64,000 nucleotides of DNA from Sphingomicrobium astaxanthinifaciens. GTDB lineage: Bacteria > Pseudomonadota > Alphaproteobacteria > Sphingomonadales > Sphingomonadaceae. The stretch is taken from the NCBI RefSeq assembly GCF_022865105.1, contig NZ_JAKNYM010000001.1, positions 705,299 to 769,298 of the forward strand, in the 5' to 3' direction. How positions within the stretch are numbered: position 1 is the first letter of the stretch; each line of letters opens with the position of its first letter. Below are positions 38,006-45,417 of this stretch, piece by piece. The notes below the pieces were generated by a model that saw only the letters and a program-made list of their open reading frames with translations, was not told the origin of the DNA and made no database searches. The position numbers and the translations under genes were made by a program.

Positions 38006-39754
38006 GACGAGCCGCGCGGCGACCAGCCCGCGCACCGAATTGCCGATAAATAACCCCCCCTCGAGGTCGGCGCGGGTGAGGTGCCCCTCGACCGCGCGGC
38101 CCTCCTCGATCAGCCGCTGGCGCAGCACCCCGGGCAGCAGCCCCAATGCGGCGGGCGGGGTCACCAGCTTTCCCTCCCTCTCGACGAAGATGTTGGTGAA
38201 GCTGCCCTCGGTCAGCTGGCCGTCGGGGCGCTCGAAGATGGTCTCGAAGGCGATCGCGGGGTCGCGCGCCTCGTCGTAAAAGGCGCGGTCGCTGGTCTTG
38301 TGCCGGAGTCGTCGGTCGTCGGGGTCGACGGGGAGCGGCTTGACCTGGACGCTGACCGGCTCCTCGGGACTGTCGGGCAGGGGCAGCAGCTCGATCGCCA
38401 CGCCCCCGCCCCGCGCCGCGAGCAGTCGCACGAAGGCGGGCCGGCGGTGGCCGAAGGTGGCGGCCTGCAACTCGTTGCGCGCATCGTGGCGGTCGAAGAC
38501 GAAGCCGAGGTCGGCCGCCGTGCCCTTGAGCCGGGCAAGGTGGCGCTCGAGATCGACGATGCCGTCGATGGGGTCGTAGGCCATGGTCTCGATGAGATCG
38601 AAAGGATCGGCAACGCTGGTCACGAACTGTCCCTTAAGCAAACACTCGCGCCATTCATTGCCGCCCGCCGAATCGACCACAAGCCCCGAACCCAAACCGA
38701 GCCGCGCGCGTGACCTTTGCGCTACAATCTCGATTGTCCTGATTAAGACGTTAAACGCGGCGTTACCCGGTGCGCCTTCGGCGCCGGGCGGGGCGATCCA
38801 GCCCATCGAGCCGGTATAGGCGCCGCGCGGATGCGGCTCGAGGTTAACCAGCGCCTGCATCGCCGCGATCTTGGGGGCGCCCGTCACCGAGCCGCAGGGG
38901 AACAGCTTCTCGAGTACGTCGACCGCGTCGAATCGGGGGCGCAGGCGCGCCGTCACCCGGCTCGTCATCTGGTGCACCGTGGGATAGGTCTCGACGCTGA
39001 ACAGCTCGGGCACATCGACCGTCCCGGTCTCGGCCACCCGCGCCAGGTCGTTGCGCAGGAGGTCGACGATCATGAGGTTCTCGGCGCGCTGCTTGGCATC
39101 GCGCGCCAGCGCGGCGGCCTCGGCGGCATCGGCGGCGGGATCGGCGCGGCGCGGCGCGGTGCCCTTCATCGGGCGCGCGGTGAGCACCCCGTCCTCGAGC
39201 CGGAAGAACTGTTCGGGCGAGAGCGAGACGAGCGCCCCCGCGTCATGCTCGAGCACGCCCCCCCAGCCGCCCCCTCCCGCCGCGGCGAGCCGCGCGTAGA
39301 GCGCGAACGGGTCGCCCGTCACCCCCAGGTCGCAGGGGAAGGTGAGGTTGGCCTGGTAATAGTCGCCCGCATGCAGCGCCTCGTGCACCGCGCGCACCGC
39401 CTCGAGATAGGCGGCCCGCGTGACCAGCGGCCGCGGCGGGTCGACCCGCGCCTCGCCCGCCCCGGCGAGCAAGGCGGCGCGGTTCACCCGGCGCGGCGCC
39501 TCGAAAACGCCGAATAGAAGTAGCGGCCCCTCGCCCGCGCGCGCCTGCCCCTCGAGCGCGGGGTCGAGCGCGAACCCCGCTTCGTAGGCGAGATAGCCCG
39601 CGACATGCTGCCCCGCCGCCAGCGCGGCGCGAAGCGCGTCGAGCGCGCCGCGCACCTCGGCCTCGCTATCGGCGCGAACGATCGCGGCGGGCTGCTCGAA
39701 CAGGAGGCTCGTCGCCTCGCCGCCCGGGCGGGCATCGTCGAACAGGATCCGCAT
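37994..39754 (-). CDS. pabB: Aminodeoxychorismate synthase component I fused to aminodeoxychorismate lyase (PabB-PabC)
   Basis: A 586-residue fusion that makes p-aminobenzoate for folate. Residues 1 to about 365 are the chorismate-binding PabB part with QANLTFP, PMKGTAPR, AENLMIVDLLRNDLAR and LFPCGSVTGAPK. From about 385 the PabC-like class IV aminotransferase follows, with the PLP-Lys region in RLRHKTSDRAFYDEAR, and FERPDGQLTEGSFTNIFV and FIGNSVRGL near the end. The amidotransferase PabA is not nearby. The family start MRILFDD at 39754 is preferred; the frame is open further upstream. Convergent with pdeM, with overlapping ends. Confidence 0.94.
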   Translation of the reverse strand: MRILFDDARPGGEATSLLFEQPAAIVRADSEAEVRGALDALRAALAAGQHVAGYLAYEAGFALDPALEGQARAGEGPLLLFGVFEAPRRVNRAALLAGAGEARVDPPRPLVTRAAYLEAVRAVHEALHAGDYYQANLTFPCDLGVTGDPFALYARLAAAGGGGWGGVLEHDAGALVSLSPEQFFRLEDGVLTARPMKGTAPRRADPAADAAEAAALARDAKQRAENLMIVDLLRNDLARVAETGTVDVPELFSVETYPTVHQMTSRVTARLRPRFDAVDVLEKLFPCGSVTGAPKIAAMQALVNLEPHPRGAYTGSMGWIAPPGAEGAPGNAAFNVLIRTIEIVAQRSRARLGLGSGLVVDSAGGNEWRECLLKGQFVTSVADPFDLIETMAYDPIDGIVDLERHLARLKGTAADLGFVFDRHDARNELQAATFGHRRPAFVRLLAARGGGVAIELLPLPDSPEEPVSVQVKPLPVDPDDRRLRHKTSDRAFYDEARDPAIAFETIFERPDGQLTEGSFTNIFVEREGKLVTPPAALGLLPGVLRQRLIEEGRAVEGHLTRADLEGGLFIGNSVRGLVAARLVSGG

Positions 39755-39850
39755 GGGCCATGCAATGAACGGCACGCGGGCTCGCGTAAAGATGGCCTTT
39801 ACGCAGCGCCCCCGCCTGCGGCACGAAAGGGGCAAAGGAGATTGTTTTCG

Positions 39851-41092
39851 ATGCTGACCTTCACTCTCGCCGCCGCGCTCGCCGCGACCCAGCCCGCCGC
39901 CGCGACGCCCGACCCGGACATCGAGGCGCGCGTGTCGCGCGTGCTGGCACAGACCCCGATGATCGACGGGCACAACGACCTGCCCTACGCGCTCGCCCGC
40001 GCCGCCGACGGCGCGGTCGACGACATCGAGGCCGGCACCCCCTTCATGACCGACCTTGAACGCCTGCGCGAGGGGCAGGTGGGCGCGCAGATGTGGTCGG
40101 TCTACATCCCAGCCGCGACCACCGGCGACGAAGCCATCCGCACCACCATCGAGCAGATCGACATCGTCGACCGCATGGTCCGCTCCTATCCGCACACGCT
40201 GGGCTGGGCGCATGACGCCAGCGAACTGGTCGAGGTCTTCGCCGACGGGCGCATCGCCGCGATGGCGGGGATCGAGGGCGGCCACCAGATCGGCGGCAAC
40301 CTCGCCGCGCTGCGCCAGTTCAAGCGGCTCGGCGCCATCTACATGACGCTGACCCACAGCCGCACCACCGGCTGGGCCGACAGCGCGACCGACGATCCGG
40401 TCCACGGCGGCCTGTCCGATTTCGGGCGCACCGTCATCGCCGAGATGAACCGCATCGGCATGCTCGTCGACCTCAGCCATGTCACCGCCGAGGCGATGCA
40501 CGACGTGCTCGACGTGACGCGCGCGCCCGTCATCTTCAGCCATTCCTCGGCGCGCGGGGTGACCGATCATGTCCGCAACGTGCCCGACGACGTGCTCGCC
40601 CGCCTGCCCGGCAATGGCGGGGTGGTGATGGTCACCTTCGTCCCCCAGTTCGTCAGCGCCGAGGTCAAGGCGTGGAGCGAGGCGCGCAGCGCCGAGCAGG
40701 AGCGCCTCGAAGCGCTCTACCCCCCGATCGACGGCGAACCCCGGCCCGAGGCGCGCGCCGCCTGGGAAGCGTGGCAGGAGGCCAACCCCGCACCCAAGGC
40801 CACGCTCGCGGACGTCGCCGACCATATCGACCATGTCGCGCGCGTGGCGGGGCACGACCATATCGGCATCGGCGGCGACTTCGACGGTATCTCGATGACC
40901 GTCGAGGGGCTCGATTCGGTCGACGATTATCCCGACCTGTTGGCCGAGCTGGCGCGGCGCGGCTGGTCCGACGACAATCTCGCCAAGCTCGCGGGCGGCA
41001 ACGTGCTGCGCGTCATGCTGGAGGCCGAAATGGTGGCGGCGGCGATGCGCGATGCGCCCCCCGCGCTCGACAAGGCGCCGCTCGCGGACTAG
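39851..41092 (+). CDS. Membrane (renal-type) dipeptidase, peptidase family M19
   Basis: A 413-residue exported zinc dipeptidase. A short signal (MLTFTLAAALAATQPAAA) is followed by the first metal motif MIDGHNDLPYAL, then IEGGHQIGGNL, YMTLTHSRTTGWADSATD, FSHSSARGVTDH and HIGIGGDFDGI, the complete set of M19 zinc ligands. It hydrolyses dipeptides, including some with D-residues, in the periplasm. AGGAG lies 10-11 bases before the ATG, slightly distant. Followed closely by an MBL hydrolase gene. Confidence 0.94.
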   Translation: MLTFTLAAALAATQPAAATPDPDIEARVSRVLAQTPMIDGHNDLPYALARAADGAVDDIEAGTPFMTDLERLREGQVGAQMWSVYIPAATTGDEAIRTTIEQIDIVDRMVRSYPHTLGWAHDASELVEVFADGRIAAMAGIEGGHQIGGNLAALRQFKRLGAIYMTLTHSRTTGWADSATDDPVHGGLSDFGRTVIAEMNRIGMLVDLSHVTAEAMHDVLDVTRAPVIFSHSSARGVTDHVRNVPDDVLARLPGNGGVVMVTFVPQFVSAEVKAWSEARSAEQERLEALYPPIDGEPRPEARAAWEAWQEANPAPKATLADVADHIDHVARVAGHDHIGIGGDFDGISMTVEGLDSVDDYPDLLAELARRGWSDDNLAKLAGGNVLRVMLEAEMVAAAMRDAPPALDKAPLAD

Positions 41093-41102
41093 CCAGCGCG
41101 CC

Positions 41103-41774
41103 ATGACCGACACCCCCCTGCCCCCGCTCAAGGCCGCGATCATCCCGGTGACGCCGCTGCAGCAGAATTGCACGCTGCTCTGGTGCACGCGGACCAACAA
41201 GGCCGCGCTCAGCGACCCGGGCGGCGATCTCGACAAGTTGAAGGCGGCGATTCGCCAGACCGGGGTCGAGGTGGAGAAGATCCTCCTCACCCACGGCCAT
41301 ATCGACCATTGCGGGCAGGCGCGGGTGCTCGCCGACGAGCTTGGCGTGCCGATCGAGGGCCCGCATGTCGACGACAAGTTTTGGATCGACCGGCTGCCCG
41401 AGGATGGCGCCAGATATGGCATCCCGGGGCACAGCTTCGAGAGCGACCGCTGGCTCGATGACGGCGACGAGGTCACCGTCGGCGAATTGAAATTCGACGT
41501 CTACCACTGCCCCGGCCACACGCCGGGCCATGTCGTCTTCCACAACGCCGAATCGAAGCTGGCGATCGTCGGCGACGTGCTGTTCAAGGGCTCGATGGGG
41601 CGCACCGATTTCCCGCGCGGCAACCACCAGCACCTCATCGACGCGATCACCACCAAGCTCTGGCCGCTGGGCGACGACACCGCCTTCGTGCCCGGTCACG
41701 GGCCGATGAGCACCTTCGGGCACGAACGCGCCACCAATCCCTTCGTCGGCGATGCCGTGCTCGCGCGTGGCTGA
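41103..41774 (+). CDS. MBL-fold metallo-hydrolase (glyoxalase II-like, YcbL type)
   Basis: A 223-residue metallo-beta-lactamase-fold hydrolase with the binuclear site THGHIDHCGQ, the second His in CPGHTPGHVVF, the bridging Asp in VGDVLFKGSMGRTD and the last His in VPGHGPMSTFGHE. It belongs to the glyoxalase-II-like group that cleaves thioesters; it lacks the full C-terminal substrate domain of GloB, so the substrate is uncertain. The ATG is 10 bases after the dipeptidase stop with no ribosome binding site, suggesting coupled translation. Confidence 0.9.
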   Translation: MTDTPLPPLKAAIIPVTPLQQNCTLLWCTRTNKAALSDPGGDLDKLKAAIRQTGVEVEKILLTHGHIDHCGQARVLADELGVPIEGPHVDDKFWIDRLPEDGARYGIPGHSFESDRWLDDGDEVTVGELKFDVYHCPGHTPGHVVFHNAESKLAIVGDVLFKGSMGRTDFPRGNHQHLIDAITTKLWPLGDDTAFVPGHGPMSTFGHERATNPFVGDAVLARG

Positions 41775-41790
41775 GGCATGCGCGCGGGCC

Positions 41791-41818
41791 TTGCATCCTC
41801 GGGCAGTTTCGCTATAGG
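41791..41818 (+). promoter_or_regulatory. Promoter for rpmF-plsX-fabH
   Basis: TTGCAT (41791-41796) and TATAGG (41813-41818) are 16 bases apart, the same layout as the promoter before ybgC. A start near 41825 places a large hairpin at the very 5' end of the mRNA. Confidence 0.55.
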
Positions 41819-41829
41819 AGCCGCCACGA

Positions 41830-41872
41830 GCGACCTCCCGGCGTCCGCATTCATCGGGACGCGGTGGGTCGC
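41830..41872 (+). promoter_or_regulatory. Large leader hairpin before rpmF
   Basis: GCGACC (41830-41835) pairs with GGTCGC (41867-41872) and GCGTCC (41841-41846) with GGACGC (41857-41862), with further pairs between, giving an almost continuous stem of about 15 pairs and loop GCATTCATCG. A T-rich stretch (TGTTTACTTT) follows, so it could act as an attenuator or stability element. Confidence 0.6.
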
Positions 41873-41908
41873 TGTTTACTTTAAGACCCCATAGATGAAG
41901 GTGCCGTC

Positions 41909-42088
41909 ATGGCCGTCCCGAAGAGAAAAACTACGCCCTCCAAGAAGGGCATGCGTCGCAGCCACCACGCGCTGACCCCCGCCGCGTTCCAGGAATGCCC
42001 GAACTGCGGCGAACTCAAGCGTCCGCACAACCTGTGCGACGCCTGTGGTCACTATAACGGCCGCGAAATCGTCGCGCCCGAAGACTAA
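41909..42088 (+). CDS. rpmF: 50S ribosomal protein L32
   Basis: A 59-residue ribosomal protein. The start [22 protein letters not shown] is invariant in the family, and the zinc ligands are the CPNC and CDAC pairs. It heads the classic fatty-acid/phospholipid operon rpmF-plsX-fabH, which ties ribosome and membrane synthesis together. Preceded by a structured leader of about 80 bases. Confidence 0.98.
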   Translation: MAVPKRKTTPSKKGMRRSHHALTPAAFQECPNCGELKRPHNLCDACGHYNGREIVAPED

Positions 42089-42112
42089 GTCTCGGACGAG
42101 GCGCAGCTAGCG

Positions 42113-43168
42113 GTGACCGCCAACCCACGGATCGCGATCGACGCCATGGGCGGCGACGTCGGGCCGTCGGTGATGGTCGAGGGCGCCGCCCTCGCCCGGC
42201 GGCGCGATCGCGACTTGCGCTTCGACCTGTACGGCGACGAGGACCGGATCGCCGCCGAGCTCAGGAAGTACGACCGGCTGGCGGCGGTCTCGACGATCCA
42301 TCGCTGCGATGGCGTGATCGAAGGCCACACCAAGCCGAGCCAGGCGATTCGCAAGTCGAAGGGCACTTCGATGGGCGAGGCGGTGCGCGCGGTGAAGGAC
42401 GGTCGCGCCCATGCCGCCGTGTCGGGCGGGAACACGGGCGCGCTGATGGCGATCGCCAAGCTCGCGCTGCGCACGATGGAGGGGATCGACCGCCCCGCGC
42501 TGTCGGCGCTCCTGCCGACCGTGCGCGACGACGACCTCGTCATGCTCGACCTCGGGGCCAATACCGAGTGCGACGCGCAGAACCTCGTCCAGTTCGCGGT
42601 GATGGGCGCCGCCTATGCGCGCACCGTGATGGACAACCAGCGCCCGCGCGTGCGCCTGCTCAACATCGGTACCGAGGAGCTCAAGGGCACCGAGGAGCTC
42701 AAGGATGCCGCGCAGCTGCTGCGCGAGGCCGACTATCTGCCCTTCCATTTCGAAGGCTTCACCGAGGGCGACAAGCTGGCGCGCGGCGATGTCGACGTGG
42801 TCGTCACCGACGGCTTCTCGGGCAATATCGCCCTGAAGACCGCCGAGGGCACCGCGCGCTTCGTCACCGACCTCCTGCGCAGCGCCTTCAAGTCCTCGCT
42901 GCGCAGCCGGATGGGGTTCCTCATCTCCAAACCGGCGATGCGGCTGCTCAAGGTGCACCTCGACCCCAACAACCATAATGGCGCGGTTTTCCTCGGGTTG
43001 AACGGCATCGTCGTCAAGTCGCACGGCGGGGCCAGCGCCAAGGGGGTGGCCAACGCGATCGGCGTCGCCGGCTCGATGGTGCGCAACGACATCACCAAGA
43101 AGATCGCGGACGATCTCGAGACCTTCCGCAGTCACACGCTCGACAAGCTCAACGAGGCCGCCAAATAA
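42113..43168 (+). CDS. plsX: Phosphate acyltransferase PlsX
   Basis: A 351-residue enzyme that makes acyl-phosphate from acyl-ACP for the PlsY step of phosphatidate synthesis. Markers are [12 protein letters not shown] at the N terminus, [26 protein letters not shown] and [16 protein letters not shown]. The start is GTG at 42113. The stop overlaps the fabH ATG (TAATG). Confidence 0.97.
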   Translation: MTANPRIAIDAMGGDVGPSVMVEGAALARRRDRDLRFDLYGDEDRIAAELRKYDRLAAVSTIHRCDGVIEGHTKPSQAIRKSKGTSMGEAVRAVKDGRAHAAVSGGNTGALMAIAKLALRTMEGIDRPALSALLPTVRDDDLVMLDLGANTECDAQNLVQFAVMGAAYARTVMDNQRPRVRLLNIGTEELKGTEELKDAAQLLREADYLPFHFEGFTEGDKLARGDVDVVVTDGFSGNIALKTAEGTARFVTDLLRSAFKSSLRSRMGFLISKPAMRLLKVHLDPNNHNGAVFLGLNGIVVKSHGGASAKGVANAIGVAGSMVRNDITKKIADDLETFRSHTLDKLNEAAK

Positions 43169-44127
43169 TGATCCGTTCGGTCGTCAAGGGTTCGGGCAGC
43201 GCGCTGCCACGGCGCTGCGTCAGCAATCACGAGCTGGCCGAGACGGTCGACACTTCGGACGAGTGGATCATCGAGCGCACCGGCATCCGCCAGCGCTATA
43301 TCGCCGACGACACCGAGACCACCGCTTCGCTCGCCACCGATGCCGCGCGCCGCGCGCTCGAGGCGGCGGGGGTCGAGGCGTCGGGCGTCGACATCATCGT
43401 CCTTGCCACCGCGACGCCCGACGAAACCTTCCCCGCCACCGCCACGAAGGTGCAGGCCGCGCTCGGCATCGAGGACTGCGTCGCCTTCGACGTCGCCGCC
43501 GTGTGCACCGGCTTCCTCTACGCGATCAGCGTGGCCGACTCGCTGCTGCGCACCGGCATGGGCAAGCGCGCGCTGGTGATCGGCGCCGAGACCTTCAGCC
43601 GCATCCTCGACTGGGAGGACCGCGCCACCTGCGTGCTGTTCGGCGACGGGGCGGGCGCGATGCTGCTCGAGGCCGAGGAGACCGACGGGCAGGGCATCCT
43701 CGCCGCCAAGCTCCACGCCGCGGGGCAGCACCACGACCTCCTCTACGTCGACGGCGGACCGTCGACGACGCAGACCGTCGGCCACCTGCGCATGCGCGGA
43801 CGCGAGGTGTTCCGCCATGCGGTCAAGAACCTCGCCGATGTCCTCGGCGAGACGCTCGAGGCGGCGGGCCTCACCCCCGCCGCAGTCGACTGGGTGGTGC
43901 CGCACCAGGCCAATGCGCGGATCCTCGATGCCACCGCCAAGAAGCTCGGGCTCGACGCCGACAAGGTGGTGGTCACGGTCGACCGCCACGCCAATACCTC
44001 GGCCGCCTCGGTGCCGCTGGCGTTCGACGTGGCGGTCCGCGACGGGCGGATCCAGCGCGGCGACCTCGTCCTCCTCGAGGCGATGGGCGGCGGGCTGACC
44101 TGGGGTGCCGCGGCGCTGCGTTATTGA
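43168..44127 (+). CDS. fabH: Beta-ketoacyl-ACP synthase III
   Basis: A 319-residue condensing enzyme that starts fatty-acid synthesis from an acyl-CoA primer and malonyl-ACP. The catalytic triad is visible as Cys near 112 in [10 protein letters not shown], His near 246 in VPHQAN and Asn near 276 in HANTSAAS. The final GGGLTWGAA loop is typical. Translation is coupled to plsX. Confidence 0.97.
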   Translation: MIRSVVKGSGSALPRRCVSNHELAETVDTSDEWIIERTGIRQRYIADDTETTASLATDAARRALEAAGVEASGVDIIVLATATPDETFPATATKVQAALGIEDCVAFDVAAVCTGFLYAISVADSLLRTGMGKRALVIGAETFSRILDWEDRATCVLFGDGAGAMLLEAEETDGQGILAAKLHAAGQHHDLLYVDGGPSTTQTVGHLRMRGREVFRHAVKNLADVLGETLEAAGLTPAAVDWVVPHQANARILDATAKKLGLDADKVVVTVDRHANTSAASVPLAFDVAVRDGRIQRGDLVLLEAMGGGLTWGAAALRY

Positions 44128-44170
44128 CGCTTTGCCCTTGAACTTGCTTGAAAATTAGGCAAGGATTCGC

Positions 44171-44216
44171 ACGCATCCTGCCAATCGGGCCTGATGCGTA
44201 ACGAATTATTCGCATC
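44171..44216 (+). promoter_or_regulatory. Three-part CGCATC/GATGCG element in the ihfA leader
   Basis: ACGCATC (44171-44177) is complementary to GATGCGT (44193-44199), and the same GATGCG is complementary to CGCATC at 44211-44216. The middle arm can therefore pair with only one of the two flanks at a time. It lies in the 128-base gap between fabH and ihfA. Confidence 0.6.
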
Positions 44217-44255
44217 GTCGCAGGGGGCGGTGCCGCGAGGGGCGGGAGTAGATCG

Positions 44256-44588
44256 ATGGCGGACGCCGGACTAGCACGCAGCCAGAACCACGTGACCGAC
44301 GAGGCCGGGACGCTCACGCGCGCCGACCTTGCCGATGTCGTCCACGTCAAGCTGGGGCTGAGCCGCGCCGAATCGGCCTCGGTGGTCGAACGGCTGCTCG
44401 CGCACATGTGCGAAGCGCTGTCGAACGGCGAGAACGTCAAGATCTCGGGCTTCGGCAGCTTCATCCTGCGCGACAAGGGCGAGCGCATCGGTCGCAACCC
44501 CAAGACCGGGGTCGAGGTGCCGATCGCGCCGCGCCGCGTGATGACCTTCCGCGCCAGCCAGATCATGCGCGACCGGGTCGCCGGATAG
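44256..44588 (+). CDS. ihfA: Integration host factor subunit alpha
   Basis: A 110-residue HU/IHF-family DNA-bending protein. [22 protein letters not shown] opens the helical dimerisation part. The beta-arm region contains [26 protein letters not shown], with the IHF/HU signature GRNPKTG and the intercalating Pro. It assists recombination, transcription and replication complexes. It has its own structured upstream region and is followed 4 bases later by a MerR gene. Confidence 0.96.
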   Translation: MADAGLARSQNHVTDEAGTLTRADLADVVHVKLGLSRAESASVVERLLAHMCEALSNGENVKISGFGSFILRDKGERIGRNPKTGVEVPIAPRRVMTFRASQIMRDRVAG

Positions 44589-44592
44589 CGTC

Positions 44593-44907
44593 TTGGCCAG
44601 CGCGAAGGATCCTGCCGCCTTCCGCACCATCGGCGAATTGTCCGAGGAACTCGGGGTCGCGCAGCACGTGCTGCGCTACTGGGAAACCAAGTTCCCCCAG
44701 CTCAAGCCGCTCAAGCGCGCGGGCAACCGCCGCTATTACCGCCCCGCCGACGTCGACCTCGCGCGGCGGATCGATCGGCTGCTCAATCGCGAGGGCTATA
44801 CGATGGCGGGGGCCAAGAAGGCGCTGCGCGGGCCGGCCGCGCCGCCCGCCGATCTCGACCGCCTGCGCGCGGTGCGCGACCGGCTCGCGCGCGCGCTCGA
44901 GGACTAG
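44593..44907 (+). CDS. MerR family transcriptional regulator
   Basis: A 104-residue regulator with an N-terminal winged helix ([47 protein letters not shown]; markers VLRYWETKF and NRRYYRP) and a short C-terminal helix, so it has no large ligand domain. The start is TTG at 44593. This MerR following ihfA is a conserved alphaproteobacterial arrangement; its target and effector are unknown. Confidence 0.92.
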   Translation: MASAKDPAAFRTIGELSEELGVAQHVLRYWETKFPQLKPLKRAGNRRYYRPADVDLARRIDRLLNREGYTMAGAKKALRGPAAPPADLDRLRAVRDRLARALED

Positions 44908-44910
44908 GGG

Positions 44911-45417
44911 CTAGCCCAGGTCGCGCGGGCGCACGAAGCGCACCAGCCGGCCCGCGGCCCGCGGGCCCAGCGCCGACCAGTCCGCCTCGAGCCGGATTTC
45001 GGCGAGCGCCGCGGTCGGATATTTGTCGGCCAGCCGGTCGCGCAGCGGCCCCTCGTCCCCGCGCGTCAGCAGCGCGGCGAGCGCCTGCATCGACGGATTG
45101 TGCCCGACCAGCAGGAGGCGCGGCGCGCGCGCGTGCGCCGCGAGCTCGAGCAGCGTCGCCGGGTCGGCCCCGTAGAGCGCGGGCACGACCTCGGGCCGGG
45201 GCAGCGCGGGGCAGCTGGCGCGCACCTCCTCGAGCGTCTCGGCGACCCGCGTCGCGGGGCTCGCCCAGACCTCGTCGATCGGCGCGAGGGTGGCGAGGTG
45301 CGCGCCGATCGCGCGCGCCGCCGCGCGCCCCCGCGGGTTGAGCGGGCGGTCGAGATCGCGCCGCGCCGCGCTGTGCCAGTCCGACTTGGCGTGCCGCAGG
45401 AGGAGCAGGTCAGGCAT
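44911..45417 (-). CDS. SixA-like histidine phosphatase
   Basis: A 168-residue member of the phosphoglycerate-mutase-like histidine phosphatase superfamily. The catalytic motif LLLRHAKSDW is at residues 5-14; the remaining active-site residues are in ASPATRVAET and LLVGHNPSM. SixA in E. coli removes phosphate from phosphorelay or PTS His residues. It overlaps the end of the helicase gene by 8 bases (ATGCCTGA), so translation is coupled. It is convergent with the merR gene. Confidence 0.9.
   Translation of the reverse strand: MPDLLLLRHAKSDWHSAARRDLDRPLNPRGRAAARAIGAHLATLAPIDEVWASPATRVAETLEEVRASCPALPRPEVVPALYGADPATLLELAAHARAPRLLLVGHNPSMQALAALLTRGDEGPLRDRLADKYPTAALAEIRLEADWSALGPRAAGRLVRFVRPRDLG

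Noticed and set aside
39755..41476. An open frame that continues upstream of the PabB-PabC start to 41476, making a 1160-residue protein
   Set aside because: The extra part is antisense to the M19 dipeptidase and MBL hydrolase genes, and the family start MRILFDD is at 39754.
42667..42702. Near-identical tandem GTEELK units in plsX
   Set aside because: The second unit aligns with normal, somewhat similar PlsX sequence; the likeness is explained by codon preference.
44908..44911. tRNA gene expected after the ihfA-merR pair
   Set aside because: A tRNA often follows this pair in other alphaproteobacteria, but here the convergent SixA-like gene ends immediately after merR. I found no tRNA-like cloverleaf in the window's intergenic gaps by eye.
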